This document shows, in pieces, positions 10,537 to 18,430 of a stretch of DNA of 64,000 nt. The notes below the pieces were generated by a model, which searched no databases, was not told where the DNA came from, and was given only the letters and a program-made list of their open reading frames with translations. A program made the translations under genes and the position numbers. This DNA is from Chondrus crispus (Eukaryota > Rhodophyta > Florideophyceae > Gigartinales > Gigartinaceae): positions 62,001 through 126,000 of the forward strand of contig NW_005178851.1 of NCBI RefSeq assembly GCF_000350225.1, in the 5' to 3' direction. Positions within the stretch are counted from its first letter, which is position 1, and each line of letters opens with the position of its first letter.

Positions 10537-12303
10537 CTACGGCGGGAGCGTTCCCTCTCGGCTATGCTCTGAACCTGGTACAGCAGTCCTCCCCAGCCCC
10601 TGTCTGGCAGCGTCGGTGCCTTTGCTTCGATCCTTGCGGCCTACGTGGCCCTGCCGGTCATCATACAACTTCACAATTGCCTCCGGGAGTGCGGCTTCCG
10701 GCGTCCATCTCGGGGACGCGCGCCCACGGAGCTGCACTCTGAACCACCTCTCGGACCCTCCCGTCTTGCGGCATGGCCTATCTTTTACGGCAGTGATCCT
10801 ATCCAATAGCCTCAGCCCGTCCGGAAAGACACCTTCTTTCGGATCCGCAGTCTGGACGGCCTCCTGTGAGATGCGTCTGATGCGGTTTGGGTGCACTCGT
10901 GCGCTTATTCCTCCGACTTCTGAACGTAGACAGTAGCTCACCTTCGACAGTTTTCGTTCCACCACGTAGGGTCCAAGCCAGGAGGGAACTATCTTGTTTC
11001 CCTCCTTGCTGACGAGGTCAGGGGCCCACACCATGACGCCATCCCTTGGCTTCAGGCCTAGATCCCTCACCACGCGGTCGTACTGAGCAGCCGCGTTCCT
11101 GCGCGCTTTCATACCTTGCGCCAGAAGCCTCGAGTGGAGCTCCTTGAGGTGCCTAGCGGTGCTGTAGGTCTCCCCCATTACCCGGTCGGCCACCACCTCT
11201 CCCCACGCTACAAACGCCTCTATCCCGAACATCGCCTCAAACGGTGATAACTGAGTCGCCTCGTGTACTCCGGTGTTATATCTCAGGCAAGCCAGGGAGA
11301 CGTGGAGGTCCCAGTCGTCTTGTCCGGTGCACACAAAGCAGGCTATATCTTGCGCGGGCGTCCTATTCCATCGTTCCACACACCCGTTCGCCTGTGGGTG
11401 AAACGGGGAAGTCGTTACCCGCTTCGTGCCCAGCTGCTCGGCCATGTTCGACACTACCTTCCCGATATAGTTGGGGCCTCTGTCACTCAGAAGTGTCTCC
11501 ATGGCGCCGAAGATTGCCACCCACTCATCAAGGATCTTTCTCGCCACAGTTTCCGCCTTTTCATCTGGGATAGGCGCCGCGCGGGCAAACCGCATGAAGG
11601 TGTCAATCATCACGAGGACCTTGATATTGCCAGCCTGAGTCCTTGGTGTTATTGTTTGGACATCGACTGCCACCTGCTGAAGCCGGCGGCTGGGGTGGTA
11701 TACCACCATTGACACACCTCGCCCTGGCCTCGCCGCTTTTACCGCGGTGCACGCGACGCACCGAGCGATTCTCGTCCTGATGTCTCTTCTCCATGACCGC
11801 CACCAGTAGCGCCCTCTCACTCGTGCTTCAGTCCGCCTGAGTCCGTAGTGGCCATTAACGCGGGACCCGTGTACAAACTGCAGCACCGATCCCACCAACC
11901 GGGGCGGCACCACCAAACAGCAGCCACCACCAGGGCCGGCTGGCCGGAAACCGAGCAGGCCCTTGTCAGTCACTTCGAACCTTCTAGCCCCACCAGCCCC
12001 CACCCACTCAGTAGGGTCACCGAAAGCTTCCCATTGGGCTGTCCTGAACTCTTCTGCCGTGGGCCCTCCTCCGATGGCCTCGGCAGCCACGACGGCCCCC
12101 ACAGTCTCCACGTCCTGAACTTGCTTCTCCTGGCCCTCCAGCGGTGCGAAGCAGCGCTGGCACAAAGGTTTCTCGACGGCGTCCCTGCTCAACGGGTCAG
12201 GGACTACCAGAGCGGACCCCGGTGCATACTGTACGATAAAGTCGAAGTCCTGGACTTCGACCATCCAGCGGGCCAGCCTTCCTCTCGGGTCGCGCAGGCT
12301 CAT
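10537..12303 (-). CDS. Integrase with chromodomain-like C terminus, element B
   Basis: Inserts the cDNA into the genome. The 588-aa open part starts just after the in-frame TAG 12304-12306 and begins with the RNase H end (MSLRDPRGRLARW). The zinc finger keeps both His (HGSRVNGHYG) and both Cys (CVAC). The catalytic triad is visible: Asp in VMIDTFMRF, Asp in LLSDRGPNY, Glu in GCVERWNRT. A GPY-type module (SWLGPYVVERK) follows, then a tail with WFRVQLRGRASPRWTPEAAL that looks like a short chromodomain. The frame ends 46 bp before the LTR, so no further gene fits. Unlike A, C and D, the integrase itself is undamaged. Confidence 0.85.
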   Translation of the reverse strand: MSLRDPRGRLARWMVEVQDFDFIVQYAPGSALVVPDPLSRDAVEKPLCQRCFAPLEGQEKQVQDVETVGAVVAAEAIGGGPTAEEFRTAQWEAFGDPTEWVGAGGARRFEVTDKGLLGFRPAGPGGGCCLVVPPRLVGSVLQFVHGSRVNGHYGLRRTEARVRGRYWWRSWRRDIRTRIARCVACTAVKAARPGRGVSMVVYHPSRRLQQVAVDVQTITPRTQAGNIKVLVMIDTFMRFARAAPIPDEKAETVARKILDEWVAIFGAMETLLSDRGPNYIGKVVSNMAEQLGTKRVTTSPFHPQANGCVERWNRTPAQDIACFVCTGQDDWDLHVSLACLRYNTGVHEATQLSPFEAMFGIEAFVAWGEVVADRVMGETYSTARHLKELHSRLLAQGMKARRNAAAQYDRVVRDLGLKPRDGVMVWAPDLVSKEGNKIVPSWLGPYVVERKLSKVSYCLRSEVGGISARVHPNRIRRISQEAVQTADPKEGVFPDGLRLLDRITAVKDRPCRKTGGSERWFRVQLRGRASPRWTPEAALPEAIVKLYDDRQGHVGRKDRSKGTDAARQGLGRTAVPGSEHSREGTLPP

Positions 12304-13862
12304 TAGCTATTTCAGAGAGCAATGGTCGGTAACTATGGTGACTTCCTTCTCACCGTGCAGGTAGGGACGCCATTTCCTGAGCCCGTGGACCACGGCCAGG
12401 CATTCGCGTTTGGTCACAGTAAACTTTTTTTCTGACTCTGAAAGCTTTCTGCTTGTGAAAGAAATGGGACGCCATCTTCCATCGGACTCCTTCTGTAGCA
12501 GCACTCCCCCCAGTCCGTACGAGCTGGCGTCAGTCATGGCCTTCTTGGCCGCTCCCCTTCGCGGGGGTACGAGAAAGTCCGGGTTACTGAGCACTTTCTT
12601 GAGATCCCCCATGCCGTCCTCAGGCGCCCTCCCCACCTCTGATCCCAGTCGCTTATGACGAGGCGAGCTCCTCGCTTGTTTCTCCGATTGAAGCCGGTGC
12701 CTTTGAGGACGGCGTGCAGTGGCCTGGCGATCTCTGCGAAATGGTCAACAAATTCGCTGAAGTAGTTTACCAGTCCGATAAACCCCATCAGCTCCTCCCC
12801 GTTACCTGGTTCCACAAGATTCCTGATCGCCTCAACATGTGCTGCTGACGGCTTGATGCCGTGTTCGTCGATGCGGTGTCCTAGTATCTCAGCGGTCCGT
12901 ACGCCGAATTGGCATTTCGAGAACTTGAGGCGGGCGCCTGCGTTGAGAAAGCGCTCCAGGACTGCCTCCAGGGACTGTAAGTGGGCTTCGGCAGACTCCG
13001 TACCTAGGCTTACGTCATCCATAAAGGCCCACACGTCCCTTCCCTTTCGATCGCCAAGAATGACGTTGATTATGCGTTGGAAGGCCGCTGGGGAATTCTT
13101 CAGCCCCTGCGGCAGCCTGAGATACCTCAAAAGCCCCATCACTGTGCGCACCGCTGTGTAGTCTCTTGACTTGTCGTCCAACTCAATTTGAAAAAAGCCG
13201 TCTTTGAGGTCTATCGTAGAGAAAACGCGCTTGCCTCCCATCCAGTCTAGAGTTGCGCGGACGTCCTCTATAGGGTAGCTGTCAGTGACGGCTACCGAGT
13301 TGAGCCCCCTAAAATCCGAGGTGACTCTAGTCGATCCGTCCTTATTCTTGACAAATACGTTACAAGCTGCCCATGGCGACGTCGCGTGCTCGACGACTCC
13401 CATCTCCAGCAGTCTTGTCATTGCTTGCCGTTCCACCGCTTCCTCCTTTGGCGAGCGCCTCCGGACTGGGCAGCAGACGGGTTGGGCATCAGGAAGGAGC
13501 TTGATCTCGTGCTTGACCCCCTTTATGCGCCCGAGCCCCTTGAAAACCTCCCTCTGCCGCCACAGCACCGCCCGTAGTCGCCCCTGCATCTGTTCGTCGG
13601 CGTGGAAATTGGTCAAGTCCATGTCGGTTATTGCGTCGTCGATATCGGCGTCGCGGATGGCAGCCGCGAGTTCCAACTGCGTGCCGTTACTGTCCTTCCT
13701 GCGTACACTTCCTCCAATGCAACGGTCGTGCACCCGTATCTTGGCCGAGTCCGTAGCCAGGTTGAGCTGCAGGCCATACTTCGACCAGAAACGGGAACCC
13801 ATAAGCATGGTGCTGGGGAGGTTGGCAGCGACGCGTACTGGTTCGCAGAATACCTCCCCCAC
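12304..13862 (-). pseudogene. RT and RNase H of element B with a frame change and a stop
   Basis: 13862-12534 carries the protease end (LPSTMLMGSRFW) and RT: NVFVKNKDGSTRVTSDFRGL, LPQGLKNSPAAFQ and the catalytic FMDD in place of YLDD. Between about 12660 and 12636 the frame changes; 12636-12307 then holds RNase H (AMTDASSYGLGGVLL, KRECLAVVHGL, VTDHCSLK) and stops at TAG 12304-12306, where relatives have Trp. Integrase continues in the same frame after the TAG. With LTRs only 0.3% apart these breaks are either very recent, present at insertion, or sequencing errors. Confidence 0.8.
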
Positions 13863-14403
13863 ATGGAGAAGCGCAAAACTCCGCTGCCGCAGACCGCCAT
13901 TTCGTGTCCGTCCGCGGCGTGCGCGGAGATTCCTCAGCAGTCCACGTGCCCCCCACCGACCGGAACCAATCCCGGTCGACCCATATGGAACTGGCGCCCG
14001 TATCTAGGGGCACCCACCAAGTCTGGTTCTGCACCGATAAGCCGACGCACAACCCATCCGGTCTCCCCGGCTCCTCCCCGGCTCCTCCCCGGTGCACCTG
14101 CAGACGCGCTCGGCCGAGCGGTCCCCGGTGACCACCCCGACGGCCCGGGGCCTGCCGCCTAGTTTCTGTGGGGCGGCAGGTCTCCGGACCTCCTCCCGCC
14201 CCCCTTGCCTTCCCCCTGCTTGCTGCTTCCAGTTTCGGCTCTCTGTCGCCTCTTTTTCTCACAGTGACGAGCGATGTGTCCCTTCTCCCCACAGTAGTAG
14301 CATGTGGCGGAGATGAAGCGATCATCCCCCGTAGGATGGGGGGTTTGTTGCAGAGCTGGGTCGACCCGGGCGGCGGGGTTCTTCTGCTGATTTGCTTCCT
14401 CAT
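13687..14403 (-). CDS. Protease region of element B
   Basis: Aspartic protease frame, +1 relative to gag and overlapping its end. The active site is WVPLDTGASSIWVD. After about residue 190 the sequence stops resembling a protease and the natural continuation (GEVFCEPVRVAANLP) lies in the next +1 frame at 13862, so a second shift is needed to join protease and RT. The first part (before 14159) overlaps the gag zinc knuckle and is probably not translated in this frame. Confidence 0.6.
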   Translation of the reverse strand: MRKQISRRTPPPGSTQLCNKPPILRGMIASSPPHATTVGRRDTSLVTVRKRGDREPKLEAASRGKARGAGGGPETCRPTETRRQAPGRRGGHRGPLGRARLQVHRGGAGEEPGRPDGLCVGLSVQNQTWWVPLDTGASSIWVDRDWFRSVGGTWTAEESPRTPRTDTKWRSAAAEFCASPCGGGILRTSTRRCQPPQHHAYGFPFLVEVWPAAQPGYGLGQDTGARPLHWRKCTQEGQ

Positions 14404-15511
14404 GCAGTTGCCTGACGCGCTCTCCGCGATATCTGCCCCTCCCCGTCTCGAAGGCGGCTGAGGCGGACATCATGGCCACCCTCCCCGAAACCTCGTCAAA
14501 CGAGCCGGGGACGGAGATAGCCAAGTCTTGGATGGCGGGGGGTAGGGATTGAATAAATCGATCCAACATTGTGTCGTCCGACACAGGTTCCGGAAGTGCT
14601 AAGGCAGCCTCGCGCACCCTGTGCGCGAATTGGTCGAGACTCTCCCTGCCCTCCTTCCATACAATTTTGTTGAACTTCGTCCGCATCTGGCGCTGATGGC
14701 TCGAGTTGCAAAGCTGTGCTCTTGCCAAGACCCAGAGTTCTTCAGCGCAGCACTGTAGGTTGGCCGACGCAATCCGCTCGAAAACCGATAGGGCGGTCCC
14801 TGAGAATGCCGAGGCCAGCAAGCGGCGTTGATGGTTGGGGTGAACAGGAAAGTCTTGGATCAGCCGTTTCCATGCCTTGTGTGCCGCGAAAAAATTCGTG
14901 TCTCCTGCAGTTGAGATGCGGACAGGCTCCAAGGATCTAGCGTAGATCTTGAATGCGGTGCCTGGTTTCAGCAGTTCGCTGTCGTCCATGGAGGCGGCGG
15001 ACAAGTCCATGCCTCGCCCGGGGCCCTTTCCTTCTTGACAGGGCGTGCCCGGCGTTGAGCCACCTGCGGGTGGTTGCGCTTCCGGCGCCACACCCCGCCC
15101 ATGTGGGCCGGCCTCCCTGCGACGGTGTGGGAAATGGGCATGCGAAGGGGCTCCATCGTCGTCCAAGCGCCCATCGAGGAGCTCCGCTAGGTCTCCTACT
15201 GCGCTCCCGACTGCCCTGATTGCCCTTGTATTGTCCTGCAGGTTGGTAAGGATCGCCTGCATAACCTCCCTCAAAGCCTCCAACGGTGCCAAGGGATCCA
15301 GACCTTCAGCCTCAATCGGTGACCGTTGCTGGCGCCTGTCCCGCGATGCCCCTCCAGTCTCGATCGTTCCGTCATTTGTCGTCATCTGCGCAAATTTCTC
15401 CTCCATTTCCTTTTGCTTTGTCCAAAGCCCTGGAGGTCCTGCGCCCTGACCGCCTCGGTCTCCTGATGGGTTCATTCTTCCCACCCGGCCCTTGTTCCTT
15501 GTCCCTGTCAA
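14159..15511 (-). CDS. Gag of element B
   Basis: 450-aa structural protein starting MTGTRNKGRVGRMN, 46 bp after the 5' LTR. A charged N terminus with a short helix (LREVMQAILTNLQDN) leads to a capsid-like block (AWKRLIQDFPVHPNHQRR, ESLDQFAHRVREAALAL) and a classical zinc knuckle CYYCGEKGHIARHC at about residues 404-417. The C terminus is Gly/Arg/Lys-rich. The frame is intact. It ends 244 bp into the overlapping +1 protease frame, the usual Ty3/Gypsy gag/pol arrangement. Confidence 0.85.
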   Translation of the reverse strand: MTGTRNKGRVGRMNPSGDRGGQGAGPPGLWTKQKEMEEKFAQMTTNDGTIETGGASRDRRQQRSPIEAEGLDPLAPLEALREVMQAILTNLQDNTRAIRAVGSAVGDLAELLDGRLDDDGAPSHAHFPHRRREAGPHGRGVAPEAQPPAGGSTPGTPCQEGKGPGRGMDLSAASMDDSELLKPGTAFKIYARSLEPVRISTAGDTNFFAAHKAWKRLIQDFPVHPNHQRRLLASAFSGTALSVFERIASANLQCCAEELWVLARAQLCNSSHQRQMRTKFNKIVWKEGRESLDQFAHRVREAALALPEPVSDDTMLDRFIQSLPPAIQDLAISVPGSFDEVSGRVAMMSASAAFETGRGRYRGERVRQLHEEANQQKNPAARVDPALQQTPHPTGDDRFISATCYYCGEKGHIARHCEKKRRQRAETGSSKQGEGKGGGRRSGDLPPHRN

Positions 15512-15557
15512 TCCAGACCTGGACAGTCAGGTGTGGTACTCACCAACAAATTTGTTA
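15512..15557 (-). other. Element B leader
   Basis: Only 46 bp between 5' LTR and gag. It contains TGGTGAGTACCACACC on the minus strand about 12 bases from the LTR; this could be an offset primer-binding site, but I cannot match it to a tRNA. Confidence 0.35.
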
Positions 15558-16174
15558 TGTTGCGGCTAGTCCAAGCCGCATACCTCACCGATCGCGGACG
15601 CAGCAGGATCTGAAAGTAGTCCTCGAGTTTACCTTCAGCTCGCCTGTAGCTTCCTCGATACCTTTCCTACATGCGCGTCGCGTCTATCTTATACTCCCGA
15701 TACCCGCCGCCCTTGGTGGCCGTTCCGTCCCCCAAGTCCCGTGCCGGCACCAGCTGCCACCCCCCGAGACTCGGGCCGTTGCCTCAGCCCTTCCGTCGCG
15801 ATCTCCTGGTCTTCTTAAGTCTCCTGTCCTCTCCGATCTCACCGTTCTCCTTGGCACACCGCCGAGCCCAACGTTATGCCCACGTCCAACGTCTTGTCCG
15901 CGCTTCCGCCCGACACCTCCCTTGGTTCGGGCGGCTCCTCTCAGCGCCTTGTGTCAGCCTCCAGCCCAACGACACCACAGGGTCCAAACGTTCTCGTCCT
16001 CCGGCAACGTCCTCGCTTCCCCGCAACTTCCTCGCTTCCCCGCAACGTCCTCGCCTCCCCTAGATTCCCTCACCCGACAGTGTCGGGGTGTGCCGCGCAT
16101 TGAACGCCAGGCCATAGGCTGCAGCTCTCACGTGTACCACGTGTCGCGTAGAAATCAAATTTGAATCCGCAACA
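15558..16174 (-). repeat. Element B 5' LTR
   Basis: 617 bp, two differences from 9874-10490. Ends at 16174 against the second GTAT. The long plus-strand open frame through it (matching one in 9797-10480) is an LTR shadow, not a gene. Confidence 0.95.
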
Positions 16175-16187
16175 GTATTGCACTACA
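16175..16187 (-). repeat. Element C 3' LTR, terminal bases after B, with right GTAT copy
   Basis: GTATTGCACTACA completes the LTR broken at 9873; the first four bases are the second target duplication of B. Confidence 0.9.
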
Positions 16188-16199
16188 TATCCCCCTTCT
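16188..16199 (-). other. Polypurine tract of element C
   Basis: On the minus strand CAGAAGGGGGATA abuts the LTR start TGTAGTG. Element A has GGAAGGGGGATA at the same place. This is the plus-strand DNA primer site and marks 8918-16187 as the 3' LTR. Confidence 0.8.
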
Positions 16200-16290
16200 G
16201 AGCGACCTTGCACATCGGCTACACTCCTTGATCTCCAACTCCTTCTCTTCTCGATCCCCTACTTTTCTATTCCTGGCCGACGGTCTCCGC

Positions 16291-18017
16291 ATGAGCAAGG
16301 ACAAGACGAATCCCACGTGTCCTCCACCTCCTGAGCTGGCGTGCGAAAATACTGCCCGTCGGCGCACCGGTGTCGGCTTCGCGAACAAGTCTCGCGCTTC
16401 CTTCGACCTCCCTCCTATACCCCGACGCCCCCCTGATTCGGACGTCTCCGACCGGGCCTTTCATCCAGGTTATCATCCCTCTTGGGTAGCCCGCCACTAC
16501 CCCTCGCTCGAAGAGCTACAGGACAAAATCATGCACGAACATCCTTCCTTATTTGCCTCGGCCCAGTGGTTCTCCTCCGTAGGTATTCGCGACGTTTCCA
16601 AAATCGAACACCAATTCGCCGACGACGCGGGCATGCTTCCCGGTAATCTCCCGGTGCTTGCCATCCGCTCCTTTGACTGGCGAACCCGTATGACAGTTCC
16701 GACTTCTATCCTACGTCATTCTCCCCCACGGGGCCGTCCCACTCTCTCCCTGCGATTTATGGAAGCCGTATTCGCTCGGCTTGCCATCCCCATTTCCGAC
16801 ACGCTCATACCCTCGTCATACGGTCGCGACACTTGGCGTTGTCGTACAGAGGGCGAACGCCTCTATTTGGACAATCTCATTGATATCACCTTTGGTGACC
16901 CTGCCGCCGAGGTGGATCGCCTGTGGCGAAACTGACATACTGTCACACCCGATGCCATCTTCTGGACCGAACCCATTATCCCTTCGAATTTCCGTCATTT
17001 AAAACGCGGGGGTATTTTCTTCTTTCAAAACACAGTGCGTTTTGAACGGCGTATTCGGTCTGATACGGGGTACTTCATCGGCTACCAAATGGTAGAGGCG
17101 CGCGAGATTTCCCGTCAGCATTATGCAAGTCGTTACCAGCGCATCCCCTCGTGGTGGAGCCAGTACGAGGTGAGTCAAGGCTTTTGGGCCGAAATGGGAC
17201 CCATACTCACGTACTATGGCAGCTACCTGCGGGATCTGCAACACAGGTTATGGGTGGTCTTCCTCACAGAGTGGTGCGTCAAAGTAGCTGCGACCCTCTT
17301 GTGGGAGACCTATGATTGCTGGCGCCTGTGGCACCTCCCCGCGAAGCTGATAGCACAAATGCGTCTATTGGACTTCTCTGTCCCTCTGGGTGGCTCTGAT
17401 GTCAACCCCGAAATACGCTCCCTCCTTGATACGATCGAGGGCGTGGATTGGGACTGTATCTCTCCGCAAAACTCCTCTCGATCCTTCACTCGCCAACGTC
17501 CCTCTTTCTCCCCTGGTCGAAACCACCCAGCCGCGGGCGACTTCGTGTGGTTCAACCCCGGGTCATCGACCCTCTGCTCGGCGTGGGAAGCTCAAACGAG
17601 CCGTCGATTCGGAAACCAAACACCGATTCCCGACGTATCCGCCGTCGTCACATCTGACCCCCGGGAGCTTCAAGTATGCTCCCGTCCTTCCTCTCCAATT
17701 CCTCCTCGATCGGCTGTCCCTGCTTCCCCGCGCGCAGCCCTGGCCCCTCCATCCTCGTCAAGGCGCCCCCAGCTGTCGAAATTCCCTCGGCAGACCACAC
17801 CGACACATTGTCGGTGAGGGAAGTAATATCTCCCCCCCTGTCTCCAACAATTTCCAAAAATATCCACGACATCACGAGCGTATACTGTGCCTTACTCCGT
17901 GCTCACGGTGTTGAGGGAGAGGCTCTGCAAGGAGCCTCGATTGACGACCTGCGAGTTTTGGCTCGCCTCGTGTCATCACTTCCAAAGGGCAAATCCTTTG
18001 GTAAACCTCCCGTCTGA
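16291..18017 (+). pseudogene. Antisense accessory gene of element C (unknown family), one stop and one frame change
   Basis: Reads opposite to gag-pol, starting 103 bp from the 3' LTR. ATG 16291 is chosen because it lies at a similar distance from the LTR as the start in A, just before the shared GVGF. No known domain recognised. The conserved core has FADDAGMLPG, DTWRCRTEGERLYLDN, RFERRIRSDTGYF, RIPSWWSQYEVSQGFW, LWVVFLTEWC and LLWETYDCWRLW: very Trp/Tyr-rich, mildly hydrophobic, with no clear signal peptide. TGA 16933-16935 breaks it where A reads Gln-Arg. After a Pro/Ser-rich segment the frame changes between about 17680 and 17780; the C-terminal helix block (SVYCALLRAHG to LVSSLPKG) ends at TGA 18015-18017. 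Homologous to the minus-strand gene at 34217-32269. Confidence 0.75.
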
Positions 18018-18430
18018 GCTGACGGGCGCGACACTTCCCTCGTGATAGCTTGTCGCATCTCTATCCTGCCTGCGTGACGTTGAATTTGCGACCTCGTCAT
18101 GTCGCCTTTGCTCCGTAAATTGAATTTTCCTGCGTGCTCCTTCGTCCCTTCGTTTCCTCCTCTTTTTCTCATTGATGCCCACCCCGTCAAAATCACGGTG
18201 GCACTCTTATACCTCATTCCTCCTTCTCTTCACCTCGCTACTTCCTCCTCTTTTTCTCTCTCTCTCTCTTTTTTTGTATACGCCCCGTCGCCGCGGTCGT
18301 ATCTTCCTCTTTCCACTTTCCCCCTTCTCTTTTCTTTGTCCCCACTTTTCCTTCTCTTCGATTTTCTCCTCATCTCGTGCGTTCTCGAATTTTTCCTCCT
18401 CTTTTCTATGCCCTTACCATCTCGATTGTG
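18018..18430 (+). repeat. Pyrimidine-rich tract after the antisense gene of C
   Basis: T/C-rich, with (CT)n near 18255-18272 and many TTCCTCCTC words. The same position in A (31620-32150) is purine-rich on the plus strand, i.e. the same strand bias relative to the antisense gene. Open frames here are low-complexity artefacts. Confidence 0.6.

Larger units (their letters stand above)
9874..16174 (-). mobile_element. Element B: full-length 6.3 kb Ty3/Gypsy element, very recent insertion
   Basis: Complete LTR retrotransposon on the minus strand, 6301 bp, with 617-bp LTRs at 9874-10490 and 15558-16174 starting TGTTGCGG and ending CCGCAACA. The LTRs differ at only two positions by eye. Order on the minus strand: gag 15511-14159, protease 14403-13687, RT 13862-12534, RNase H 12636-12307, integrase 12303-10537. 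A purine-rich tract adjoins the left LTR (complement of 10491-10505). B is a different family from A/C by LTR and by protein sequence. Despite near-identical LTRs its pol has two frame changes beyond the gag/pol one, and one stop. Confidence 0.93.

Noticed and set aside
13285..14007. Plus-strand frames opposite protease/RT of B
   Set aside because: Shadows of the real minus-strand pol; no motifs.
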